A DNA stretch of 64,000 nucleotides from Aplidium turbinatum (Eukaryota; Chordata; Ascidiacea; Aplousobranchia; Polyclinidae), in the NCBI GenBank assembly GCA_918807975.1, contig OU964924.1:2368501-2432500 (forward strand), written 5' to 3'. Shown here one piece after another: positions 11,091 through 21,738 of this stretch; position 1 is the stretch's first letter, and each line of letters begins with the position of its first letter. A program made the translations under genes and the position numbers. The notes beneath the pieces are model-generated. The model did no database searches. It saw only the letters and a list, made by a program, of their open reading frames with translations, and was not told the DNA's origin.

Positions 11091-11893
11091 CAGTAGCGTA
11101 GCCAGGAATTTTGAAAGGGGGAGTTTTGACAGCCGGCGGGAGAAGCCCGTCGGTGTCTTCTTCAAAGACGACACCCAGCGGCAGGGGGTCTGGGGGCAGC
11201 CCCCGGAAAATTTTGAAAAATTACTTTGAATTTGGTGCATTCTGAGAGCATTTTCAACAAAAATGTGGGTATAAATATTCCTGTAAAATGGTGCTTTCCG
11301 GTGGCATATCAAAAGGATAAGATCACGTTTTCGATAGCTAGCTCAATTGGTTAGCGCGTCACTTCTGGAACGAAGAAGCTTCAAGATCAAGCGGCGCTGG
11401 TTCGACTCTCGGGGTGTGCGCTTGAGCAACGCACGTTAAGGACTGCTCTCCATTCAGCGGCATCTAATGGATGGAATAGTTCCACAGCAACAAGACTTCA
11501 ACAATCGGAAACTTCACTCTGTCAATCTCGGTGACCGGGCCTGCGTCAGTGATTCAAAGCCTCTACAAGTATGCAAAACTGCCAGGATTAAGCTCTGCAT
11601 TGAAGCTTTCCCAGTCCGAGGATAAAAATTCAATCAATCAATCAATCAATTCTTGGGCATTTTTCGGAAATAAAGCTAAGTCTCTATGTTTTCTTGTTGC
11701 TAATTCCTGGCTGAGATATTTGAATGTTTGGTATTGGCAAAACTCGCTCTTTTAATGCAGTTTCGTTTAAAATTAGGAAAACTTTGTTTTGAGGCATAGA
11801 GACTGAAAGCATCATTCTCAATATCGTGATGTCACACGCGTGCCAAAGGGGGTTGTAACTTCCAACCCCCCCCTTCCCTTGGCTACGCCACTA
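11091..11893. mobile_element. Nested 803-bp hAT-type element
   Basis: Ends CAGTAGCGTAGCCAGG and CTTGGCTACGCCACTA, with the 8-bp duplication TACTACGA at 11083-11090 and 11894-11901. It has the G-rich and C-rich sub-terminal tracts seen in other hAT MITEs of this window (compare 1620-1690 and 30380-30520). It contains SINE S3 and no transposase. Confidence 0.9.
11331..11652 (+). repeat. tRNA-derived SINE S3
   Basis: Full-looking copy: A box (GATAGCTAGCTCAATTGG), B box (GGTTCGACTC), body with CTCTCCATTCAGCGGCAT, and a (TCAA)n tail at about 11630. It is the innermost layer of a hAT-in-hAT nest. Confidence 0.85.
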
Positions 11894-12610
11894 TACTACG
11901 ACATATACGATATGCCATAAAATAAAATAGACATTAAAAGAAACAGCCATTTCATCAATTGTGAATGTTTGAAAAATACATTTTGCTTGAATAAAAATTG
12001 CTAAGCATGCAAAGTAAACTTGAAATCTGGTTTAAAACCCTGTATGCAGTGTCCATGACCAAATGGATGTTTGTATGTTTGCAAGCATAGACGGCAATTG
12101 ATTGAAATTATAGTGAAGACTAAAAACTATAAAACAGCCATTCAAGGTTTCAGATTGTTTCAACTGACGTCATTTGGTTCAGCGTTGGTTTCAGCTGAGT
12201 CAGCTTCAACAAATTTTGCTATTAAAATGTATTTGCAGTTGTATAACGGAATAAAGGAGTCTGATCGATGGATGATTTTAATCATAATAATAACAAAAAA
12301 TTACCCCCCCCCCCGGATAAGTTTAAGTCCGCCGTGGGACTAATATCAGCTGTTTAGACGCATATTAAACGATTTGATGCGGATACATAGAATTTCAACA
12401 ATAATTCTTCACAACATTTCAGGGGGGGCCCGGGCCCCCTGGGCCCCCCCCCATAAATCCGCGCCTGCCGGTAGGCCTACACTTAAATTCACATAAATAT
12501 TTATGGATGTTGTTAAAATGTTTTATAAAAACGAGAGATTGAAGGATACTGAAAAGAACTTAACATCGGCTATCTAAACTGCTCTGCTTTTGTTGCTTGA
12601 GAAATTACAA

Positions 12611-13203
12611 AATTATTTTTTTTCTACGAGGATTCAAAAGTATTGATATATCTCTGCAGAAAGACTATTAGGACCAATTCAATAAATTCCAATTTTTTAT
12701 TCAAATGTTGGTCTTCAAAACTTATTTTTACAAAAGCTTGGTGTACTGTAGACCTATATATTTTTCTCAATAAATTTGGACGTTTGTGATTTGAAGCAAA
12801 GTTGTTTGTTAGGTTGAAAGAATCTGAAATCAATGCCTCGTTTTTGTAACGTATTTTAAAGTGATCTATCAGTCAGCCGCTTTTGTGTCTTTTTGTTTTC
12901 GAATAGATTTCCGTGAAAAAAGATTGGCTTTTGTAATAACGCCATCAACCATAAAGTTGTATTCTCTGACTGCATCTCAAACGCTATTCTATAACCAGTC
13001 CATACTCAGCAAATTTTCTAAAGCAGTGTTGCACAAAATACATATCTGATAAAATAAGGAAAATATGTTGAATTGAATTATTTTTTTAAAGGGATCTGTT
13101 TCCTTGTCTCATAAAACTAACTAAAAAAAAGGAACAACGATTTTTATCGTTTGGCATAAAAATATGTATATTGAGGTTTGCCTTGGTTTGCATACGGTTT
13201 GCA
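12611..13203. other. Block A spacer between local duplicates
   Basis: This lies between the two copies of a local tandem duplication in block A. Short open frames exist on both strands but none resembles a known protein, and the segment is absent from blocks B and C. Confidence 0.4.
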
Positions 13204-13440
13204 TGTGGTAAGTTTTTTGTTGATTTCTTGTCGGAAGCAACAAGGGGTGAGTTCTTGATCCGCCAATAAACTTCTGCATGTACCGGTACACTTAAATTCA
13301 CATAAATATTCATGGATGTTGTTAAAATGTTTTATAAAAACGAGAGATTGAAGGATACTGAAAAGAACTTGACATCGGCTATCTAAACTGCTCTGCTTTT
13401 GTTGCTTGAGAAAATACAAATCTGTATTCAACCGCTAGCC
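13204..13440. repeat. Local tandem duplicate within block A
   Basis: This 237-bp stretch repeats 10897-10988 joined to 12476-12600, i.e. the same sequence before the hAT insertion. Blocks B (34110-34335) and C (48420-48640) have it once. The duplicate therefore preserves an empty site for the hAT element at 10989-12467. Confidence 0.85.
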
Positions 13441-13465
13441 AGACAACAAATCAGACACTTTTTAC

Positions 13466-13695
13466 CAGGGGCGGATCTACCGGGTGGGCCTGATTGGTAC
13501 AGGCCCACCCAGATTGACAATGGGCCCACCAAAATCAGATTCATGAAAAAAAAACATAATAATGTTTAACACTGTGGCACTGAATTGTCTGTGGCATCAC
13601 TATTTCACAGCATGATACCACTTCAACAGCCCATAAAAGGCCCACCAAGATATTTCCTAGGCCCACCCATAAATTACGTTCTGAATCCGCCACTG
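13466..13695. mobile_element. 230-bp hAT-type MITE
   Basis: Ends CAGGGGCGGATCTACC and GAATCCGCCACTG, with GGGCCCACC tracts inside. Blocks B and C show an uninterrupted TTTTTACATCG at the same place, so this is an insertion in A. A clean 8-bp duplication is not evident; only AC is shared at the borders. Confidence 0.7.
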
Positions 13696-13962
13696 CACAT
13701 CGATTCAACGTCTTTAGACGTTGAAGCAATGTTAAAAACGAATGAACAGCTCCCCTGGGATGTGCTGCAAATTACAAAGTGCTTCTTGATCATGTATAAC
13801 CAAATTGGACAGTGCGAGTGTGAAAACTGAACTAAACACAATTGACACAAACGAAATGTTTACTAACGCTCATTGCTTGATTTAGTTATAATATCAAGTG
13901 ATGACAGTACGTTTAAAAACGTGTAGACTATAAACTTGTGGCTGTGGCTCAAAAAGAGCTTG

Positions 13963-14052
13963 TCGGCTGCATAGCCGAGTGGTGAGAACACTGGAACGGC
14001 AATCGAGACGACGCCGGTTCGACGCCGGTTCGACGCCGCTCGGGAGCATGCG
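13963..14052 (+). repeat. tRNA-derived SINE L, block A copy (head only)
   Basis: A second SINE family with a tRNA-Leu/Ser-like head (ATAGCCGAGTGGTGAGAA as A box, GGTTCGACGCC as B box). In A the B-box segment GGTTCGACGCC is duplicated. The body is replaced by the start of the LINE at about 14053. The left target repeat AAAAAGAGCTTG (13951-13962) is the same as in B and C. Confidence 0.75.
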
Positions 14053-14138
14053 GCTGTGTACAGAGTGTTGTATAGGTTCCTGTACCTTTCACTAATACTA
14101 TCGTATTAAATAACCCAAAAATAATATCAAACTGCAAC

Positions 14139-14288
14139 ATGAAATCTGAGGACAGCAAGGCAAAGATGGATCAGATACTGACAGGCATGGAAGAGATTTT
14201 GAAAAGACAAGAAATGTATGAACAAAAATACAATAATGACCTAACCACTGCTGCACCCCCTGCTGTTGCTGTGTCTTCATCTTTTGCA
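14139..14288 (+). pseudogene. LINE ORF1, N-terminal 50 codons
   Basis: Opens at an ATG after a non-coding leader and reads MKSEDSKAKMDQILTGMEE, then a charged helix-like stretch and an alanine/proline-rich end, consistent with the coiled-coil start of a LINE ORF1 protein. The frame runs straight into the inserted gypsy LTR. ORF1 sequence resumes at 18683. Confidence 0.65.
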
Positions 14289-14450
14289 TGTCTGCCTAGC
14301 CTGCTTTACACAACTTGATAGTTCAGATTTAACATAGCACTTGTATTTGCGTGGCGGAACAAAAGAATCCAAACAGCGAGACACGAGTCATTTATATACT
14401 AGCACGTTACGGGTTTCCAATACAGATTATGTAAATACACAGACACTACA
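14289..14450 (-). repeat. 3' LTR of gypsy element 1
   Basis: About 162 bp, matching the copy at the other end without a difference. It carries a TATATAAA-type box seen on the minus strand. The outer boundary is uncertain by a few bases. Confidence 0.9.
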
Positions 14451-14544
14451 TCTCTTTCCTTTTCAGAATCAAACACTATTTCGAAATGTAGTCAACAGAT
14501 CAAGAATTAAACATAACAGTTCTGGCTAAACACAACACAGTAAA

Positions 14545-17500
14545 TTACATAACAAAGTCTTTAAACCGTTGCGGTGGTTTGATGTTGCGGTGCGGCCTGG
14601 TTAGAATAACAGCGTCAGTAAGGTTATCAGGCGAAACATTTTGTTCAGGTATTACATCAGTTGAGTCAGAGAAAGCCTCAGTCGAGACATTATGTCTCGA
14701 AGACACATCAGTGGTTGGGTCATTGTTTGAATCATGAAATTTCTTAACATGGGTTACGTTTCTTTTATACTTTGCGTCATCATTTTCAACAATCACACAA
14801 TTACCATGTTTCTCTGTGACAATAAACGGATCTTTACGAAAGGTAGTAGAAAGTTTATCACGGCCATGTTGTTTCAATAGTACAGTGTCACCAGGTTTAA
14901 TATCAGCTTGAACTGCACCACGTCTAAGATCAGCATATAACTTTCCCTTTTCCTTCATTTCTGAATCTCTGTCACGAACAGATTTAGAATCATGGTCATA
15001 AGAACGATCAATGCATGGTAACTTAGTACGCAATTTTCGTTTGAACAACAATTCGGCTGGACTAACTCCAGTCGTTGAGTGTGGTGTAGAGCGATACATA
15101 AGTAAATACGAATACAATTCATTTTTCCAGTTTTTACCTTCAGCTTGTGCAATTTTAATGCGTTTAAGCAATGAGCGATTTTGAATTTCAACTTCTCCGT
15201 TGGCTTGAGGCCACAATGGAGTCACTCTACGATGCAATATTCCACATTCGCTCAAAAATGAATGAAATTCGTTGCTAATAAATTGCGGACCATTATCAGA
15301 AGTTATTGAACAAGGTAAACCATGCGTTGCAAACATTTTCTTTAAACTTCCAATCACTTTTTCACTAGTAACTGTTTTCATAACATCAATTTCAAAGTAA
15401 CGACTAAAATAATCGATCACAACAAAAACATAATCACCAGAAGGCAGAGGTCCCATTAAATCAATAGCAAGATCTTGCCAGGGTCCTTCCGGCAATTCGG
15501 TACGTTTCATGGGTTCAGGGGATACAGGTTTTGAAACAAGTTGACACCCAAAACAATTTTTACAAAAACGATCGGCATCTTTGTCTATGCCAGGCCACCA
15601 TACTTTAGTACGAAGACGTCTCTTCATGACAACGATACCAGGATGGCCCTCGTGAGCTAACGTAAGAACATGTTGTCTCAATGTTTTTGGAATCACAATA
15701 CGTGTACCTCGTAATAGAAGACGGCCAATGACAGCTAATTCACTTCGAACTGTTAGATAAGATTTACATTCAAGTTCACACCAGTCGTTCGAAAGAATGC
15801 AATCCATGACATTGCGCAACTCAAAATCAGCGTTTGTTGCACGCTCGATGTCACGTGTGCTCATGGCAATAGGCGTCGCTTCTTTTGCTACAAATTTCAC
15901 ATACTCATGCGTGTCATCAACGTGTTTGCACAGCGCTTTTGAAGAAAATAAGCGAGATAAGCAATCGGCAATGTTTTGCCTCCCTGGGATATACTTCACT
16001 TCATACTGATAAGGCATTAATCTTAAAATCCAGCGTTCCATTCTAGCATTCGGCTTGGAGCGGGGAGTGAAAATGAATTTTAACGGTTTATGATCTGTTA
16101 ATAAATCAAAACTGCTCCCATACAAATAAACGTGAAATCTTTCGCATGCCCACACAATAGCTAAAGCTTCTTTTTCAGTTTGCGAATATTTACGTTCAAT
16201 TTCGTTTAAAGTACGGCTAGCATAACTAATAACATAATTTTTTCTATTTTGGTTTTGCACCAGCACTCCAGCTAAACCATAAGGACTAGCATCAGCAATT
16301 ACTTGAGTTTTAGCATGTTTGTCATAATAACCCAAAGTTACACAATTGCACAATAAAGATTTTAGCTTTTCAAAAGATTGCTGTTGAGTTTTACCCCAAT
16401 GAAAATCAACACTTTTACGAGTTAACATACGAAGCGGTTCCGACACCGTGGCTAAATCAGGTATAAATCTAGCATTATAATTCACCAGTCCTAAAAAACT
16501 TCTTACTTCAGCGACGTTTTCTGGTGCTCTTGCTTCCTTAACAGCTTCAACTTTTGCCTCTTCCGGGTCAATTCCTTTAGACGACAGCACATGTCCCATA
16601 AATACAAGTTTGTCTTTGTTGAATTCGCACTTTTCTTTGTTCAGCGTGAACCCACTATCTCGAATTCTTTCAAGTACCTTCTCGAGTCTTCGGTCATGCT
16701 CTTCTTGAGTCGATCCGTACACGATAATGTCATCAAGGATATTCTTGACTCCTGTACAACCTTGTAGCGTTTGTTGCATTACTCGTTGGTACATCTCCGG
16801 AGCACAACTAACTCCAAACATCAGTCTCTTGTATCGATATAATCCTTCATGCGTCACAAATGTAGTAATATTTCTAGAACTAGGTTGTAATTCAATTTGG
16901 TGATACGCCCATTTGACATCTAGTTTAGTGAATACCTTGCTTTGGTTCATGTCATGCAGCACTTCTTCAATGGTAGGCATCGGGTGACGTTCTCTTCTGA
17001 CAGCTTTGTTAGCTTGGCGCATATCGACACACAAACGAATGTCTCCATTTTGCTTGGGCACGATCATTGCAGGTGAAACCCAAGTTGACGGTTCTTCAAC
17101 TTTTTCGATGATGTCAAGGTCTTCCAACTGTTTTAATTTTTCTGCTAACTTGTCCCGAAGGTTAAATGGTATTCGTCTTACAGGTTGACACACAGGCTTA
17201 ACATTTTTATCAACAGGTATTGTTAATTGAAAGTCTTTTAATTTTCCCACACCATCGAAACATGACTGATATTTATTCAAAAACGAAGGACTTTTAGTTA
17301 CAGCATTTAGTTCACAATCAAATTTAATTATTTGTAACTCTGTGGCTGTTTTCAATCCTAGCAGCGGTTGCCCTTTTCCTTCGATCACTACAAATTCGAC
17401 ATTTTTCAGTGCTTTTTTTGTTGTTTCAACGTCTGCAGTGAAAATTCCTGCTATTTTCAAAGGTGCATCACTTCCATAAGCGTAGATTGTTTTGTCAGAA

Positions 17501-18475
17501 AGATGGCTTTTTGCACTTAATGCGCTGTTTTTTCAAATCTTCCCACAGTGCACGATCAATTACATTACATGTAGCTCCCGAGTCGATAATCATTGAAATA
17601 TTGATTCCACCAACATTTACCGAAACTTTTCCAGTATTGTAACTACATACATTAAAGATATAGTCCAACTCACCATCAGCATTTCGTTTTACTTGTCTGA
17701 TGTTATTTTTCCGGTTCGTTCTGTTGCTTCCATTCGTCGGGTTCTTTTCCACGTGGCTGGTTCCAACAGATTTTGTTCTGCAGCAGCTTGCAAAATGACC
17801 TATTTTATTGCATTTTCTACATTCTTTTCCTTGCGCTGGACAATTCCTGTCACTGCTTTTGTGACCTTCCCTTCCGCATCGGTAACATCGGAATCGAGAT
17901 TGATAGCTTTTCTTAACTGATTTAAACGTCGAGATTTTGTTGACTTCCTGACTGTATGATCTTGATTGAATTTCTGACACTTCGAATGCCAAGGCCAATT
18001 CTCTTAACGTTTTTAGATTCAAGTCACTTCCTTTTTCTAAGAGTCGCCGTCGTAACGCATCCGATCTACATTTTTCCACGACTTGATCACGAATTTGATC
18101 ATCCATGTCTTCAAAACTGCACGTTTCTGCTTTTTGTTTTAATCGAGTTATAAATTGTTCTACACTTTCTTCCTCTTTTTGAAATAGAGATCTAAATACA
18201 TGGCGTTCAAACGGGACATTGTTTAACGGCGTAAAATAATTAGTTAGTGCTTGAACAGCAGCTTCATAGCTGTTCAATTCCCCTTCAAAGGTAAAGAAAA
18301 TGTCCTGCACTGCCATTCCAGCACAATGCAGCAGCAGAGCTCGCTTTCTAGAAGCATTCGTGACATTCTTTCCTTCAGCATACAACTCAAAAGCTCGTTT
18401 CCATCTGGTCCATCGCGTGCTTGCTCCAAGACTTTCACAGTCAAAAGGTTGTAAATCAAACGTAGGTATCTCCAT
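14545..18475 (-). pseudogene. gag-pol coding region of gypsy element 1
   Basis: The family order is gag with two CCHC zinc knuckles, aspartic protease (DSGAT), reverse transcriptase (LDDIIVYG), RNase H, and integrase with an HHCC finger and a DDE core (TSDNGPQF). The C-terminus is a basic, proline-rich tail (RPHRNIKPPQRFKDF). The sequence is near-identical to that of element 2. It looks broken, with about one break, and is treated here as a fossil. Strong resemblance to the K02A2.6-like/Mag-SURL group of Ty3/gypsy is inferred from the motifs. Confidence 0.92.
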
Positions 18476-18515
18476 TCTTTTCTGAGTATTATCCTACTAT
18501 CCTCGTCGCCAGAAT

Positions 18516-18682
18516 TGTTGTGTCTGCCTAGCCTGCTTTACACAACTTGATAGTTCAGATTTAACATAGCACTTGTATTTGCGTGGCGGAACAAAAGAAT
18601 CCAAACAGCGAGACACGAGTCATTTATATACTAGCACGTTACGGGTTTCCAATACAGATTATGTAAATACACAGACACTACA
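18516..18682 (-). repeat. 5' LTR of gypsy element 1
   Basis: About 167 bp, identical to the 3' LTR over the shared 162 bp. The internal side continues with a TGGCGACGAGG-type sequence that is a candidate primer-binding site. Confidence 0.9.
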
Positions 18683-19264
18683 GATGGGCTGCAGCAGGCT
18701 CAACAAGTGGAGCTGTCGGAGCTATCCAAACAGGTCTATGCTCTCCAAGAGCAAGTTTGGCACCTCCAACAGTCTGCATACAGGACGGATCGCAAGCTGG
18801 ATGACTTGGAGCAGTATGGGCGAAGCAATTGCCTCATACTGCATGGATGCAATGATACACCAAACAAGGGAAGTAACATTGATTATTCTGAATATGTAGT
18901 AAAAAAGTTAAATAAAATTATTAAACCTACAAACTGTCTAACAGTGAGAGACATAGATGCATGCCACCCCTTGCCATCAAAAAATAAAAATAAACCAATA
19001 ATTATTAAATTTGTTAGAAGAATGACACGTGATGAAACTTTTTATTGCAAAAGTAAATTGAAAACTGATGATGGTCCTAAACTGTCAATCACAGAGTCCT
19101 TGACCAAGCGACGTCTTGCACTACTTCGTCAAGCAAGAGATGCCTTTGGCTTCAAGGATGTCTGGACATCCAAAGGAACTGTGTGGTGCTTCTGGGATAA
19201 TAAAAGGCAAGTGATAGATGATTTTTCAAACATTCCTAAAATCTTTAACCATAAGTCATCTTAA
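18683..19264 (+). pseudogene. LINE ORF1, C-terminal part
   Basis: Continues ORF1 after the gypsy element: a coiled coil rich in Q, L and E (ELSKQVYALQEQVWHLQQ), then LDDLEQYGRSNCLILHG and a basic C-terminal region ending at a stop at 19264. This is the usual ORF1 layout of Jockey-type LINEs, whose protein binds the element RNA. The join is not a clean target duplication, so some ORF1 sequence may be missing at the insertion point. Confidence 0.7.
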
Positions 19265-19409
19265 ACTATTTTGTTAATAACATTATGCTGATTTTCAACT
19301 ATTTTGAAGCTAAACAAACCATATGACATATTATTATAAATGACTGTAAAACCAAACTCAGGAACCTTTTACTTGGTGCATTCCCTAGAACCTTTGAAAA
19401 GCTTAGCTT

Positions 19410-21532
19410 TTGAACCAACCCTACTTTATACCTTTTTATTTTTTCAAGTTTTTATACATGAATACAAAACTAAAATGTAACTATTGCATAAAAACAATCA
19501 GAAAAAATCAAAAGTTTATTAACTGCTTAACTTGTCCCATTGAAGCTCATGTCAAATGTTGTAAAAAAAGCGCAAATTACCAGGATACAAAAAAATGGAC
19601 ATGTACATTGTGCAGTGACTGGAATCCCCCTTTTGCACATCTATCCAATACAGAATTAGCTACACTGGTTGGAAGCCACAGTGTATCAAATCTTACCTTC
19701 AAGCCTGACTATCTGAATGATATGTTTGCTAATATATCTCACACAAACAACAATGACATAGATGACCTTTTTATGCCTAACATATCTGAAACATATTTAG
19801 ACTCAACAACTGTCAACAAACTAAAAATGGACTGCTTACTGGGGCCAGTCTTCGCTTCATTATGTATCAATGCTCGGTCCATAGTCAATGTAAATAATTT
19901 CACCAAACTTAAGGTCCTGCTGATGTCTATACCCATTAGTCCTGATCTAATTTCTGTTGTCGAAACATGGATTCAGCCAAATTCAAAAGGTCCTTACTTA
20001 AACCTACCAGGCTATACATTCATATCAAATGCTCGGATAAACAGTCGCGGTGGAGGGGTAGGAATATACTTAAAAAGTGACATTATGTATACAAAGCGTG
20101 ATGACATAACCATTATGAAAGAAAAAGTATTCGAATCTCTATTTGTTGATATTTTTATTGGTGGCAAACAAGTGACCTGTGGTAGCATTTATCGAGCACC
20201 TGCATTGGATGCTAAGTCAAATTTGGAATTTCTTGATCTTCTTAGTGAGTGCATTAACAACATAGGTACATCATAACAATGCTACATAAAGGGAGATTTT
20301 AATTATAATTTATTGGATTATGAAAACATCAATGTGGGCAATTTTACTGACTTGATGTTTTCAAATTCTTATTACCCACTAATTAATAAACCTACCAGAA
20401 TTACTGACACCAGTGCAACAGTCTTAGATCAAATATGGTCCAATGTGCAAACAGATAATGAAAGTCGATGTGGAATTCTAATTAATGTAATCTGCAGACC
20501 ACTTCCCAGTTATGCATTGTACAAACATTGGAAAACCCTCAGTTACATGTCATCAATATACCAGATCATTTAATCTCTCAAACATACAAAATTTCTCAAA
20601 TCCTCTGGAAAATGTGGACATCTCTTGTTGCTTAAATCAAACTGATGCTGATGAAGCTTATGAGTCATTCATAGGAGAATATACTAGTCAATTTAATAAG
20701 CATTTTCTTTTACAAAAAAAACCTTTAAAAATGAATAATTCTTGGTTTGATAAAGAACTACTACATCTATTACGAAGAAAAGAGCGTTTGTTTAAAAAGT
20801 AAATATCCAATAAAACTATTCACTCCAAACAGAACTACACCTCTGCAAGAAACTTATACTTTCATACAGTTCAACAAAAAAAGAAGGAATTTTATAAATC
20901 TAAATTTGGGAAGCAAAAATTTAATATGAAAGCTACTTGGCAAACAATCAACAATCTATTAGGTAAATCCCAGTCTAAGACTAACCATGGCATCAAAATA
21001 AATGATAGTACAGTCACTGACAGATTAACTATTGCAAATCACTTCAATGATCACTTTTCCTGTGCTGCCCATTCCCTTACAAAAAAAATTCCCAAATCAA
21101 ATACAATATTTTCAACATATCTTGATTCTCCATGCTCTGAGACAATTTATATTTATCAAACTACTTTAAATGAAATAAACAATATTATTCATACTATGCC
21201 AAATAAAACTAGCAGTGGCATCGATGAAATACCATCCATAGATGTAAAGTCAACCCCAAGCAATATACTGCATGCTTTAACTCATATATTTAACTTATCT
21301 TTAACAAGTGGAAAATTCATAAATTCATTTAAGTTGGGGAAGGTGATACCTATCTTTAAAAAGGATAGCTGCAAAGATTCAAACAACTACAGACCAGTCA
21401 GCCTACTACCTGTTTTTTCAAAGATATTAGAAAGAATCATGTACAACAGATTATACTCGTTTTTAATTAGACACAATTTTTTCTATAACAATCAATTTGG
21501 TTTCAGAAAAAATCATTCCACAAGCCATGCTG
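19410..21532 (+). pseudogene. LINE ORF2, zinc finger, endonuclease and start of RT (broken)
   Basis: The frame from 19410 (probable ATG at 19459) encodes a PHD-like C4HC3 segment (CNYC...CLTC...HVKCC...CTLC) and an APE-type endonuclease (CINARSIVN, VVETWI, GGGVGIYL, CGSIYRAP). A frameshift at about 20275 separates it from the GDFN motif, which is found in another frame at about 20297, and further breaks occur between 20570 and 20930. The frame from 20926 carries the start of the reverse transcriptase (GKVIPIFKKD, NYRPVSLLPVFSKILE, QFGFRKNHST) and runs into the second gypsy element. Confidence 0.85.
21191..21532 (+). repeat. 342-bp LINE segment duplicated across gypsy element 2, left copy
   Basis: This stretch of LINE reverse transcriptase (from ATACTATGCC to CATGCTG) recurs at 25953-26294 on the other side of gypsy element 2, essentially unchanged. 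It is far too long for a target-site duplication. Confidence 0.95.
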
Positions 21533-21698
21533 TGTAGTGTCTGTGTATTTACATAATCTGTATTGGAAACCCGTAACGTGCTAGTATATAAATGACTCGT
21601 GTCTCGCTGTTTGGATTCTTTGTTCCGCCACGCAAATACAAGTGCTATGTTAAATCTGAACTATCAAGTTGTGTAAAGCAGGCTAGGCAGACACAACA
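21533..21698 (+). repeat. 5' LTR of gypsy element 2
   Basis: About 166 bp, with TATATAAA at about 21593. It equals the 3' LTR at 25763-25928 in length and sequence by eye. Confidence 0.9.
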
Positions 21699-21738
21699 AT
21701 TCTGGCGACGAGGATAGTAGGATAATACTCAGAAAAGA

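Larger units (their letters stand above)
10989..12467 (+). mobile_element. hAT-type element, CAGGCGCGGAT family, carrying nested insertions
   Basis: Ends CAGGCGCGGATCTAG and ATAAATCCGCGCCTG, with the exact 8-bp duplication CCGGTAGG at 10981-10988 and 12468-12475. Empty sites are seen in blocks B (34195-34205), C and the local repeat at 13281. A second copy of the family, in reverse orientation, is at 62398-63018; both share the segment with GTCCGCCGTGGGACTA. No transposase is seen. A second hAT (11091-11893) is nested inside. Confidence 0.9.
6490..14050. repeat. Segmental duplication block A, left part
   Basis: This aligns by eye with block B from 30957 and block C from 44955/45265. It contains gene A and the conserved upstream flank of that gene (10198-10980), and it is interrupted by four hAT insertions. 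The remaining part of the block resumes at 28628 after the LINE complex. Of the three blocks this is the most different. Confidence 0.85.
14289..18682 (-). mobile_element. Ty3/gypsy LTR retrotransposon, element 1
   Basis: A 4.4-kb fossil on the minus strand within ORF1 of the LINE. LTRs lie at 14289-14450 and about 18516-18682, and the two are identical over the 162 bp compared, so insertion is recent. A purine tract (seen on the plus strand as TCTCTTTCCTTTT at 14451) adjoins the 3' LTR. It encodes gag with CCHC knuckles, protease, reverse transcriptase, RNase H and integrase, in the Ty3/gypsy order. Its coding region looks broken, with about one break. No matching target duplication is seen. 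It is near-identical to element 2. Confidence 0.95.

Noticed and set aside
11630-11652. (TCAA)n microsatellite as an independent repeat
   Set aside because: It is the tail of SINE S3.
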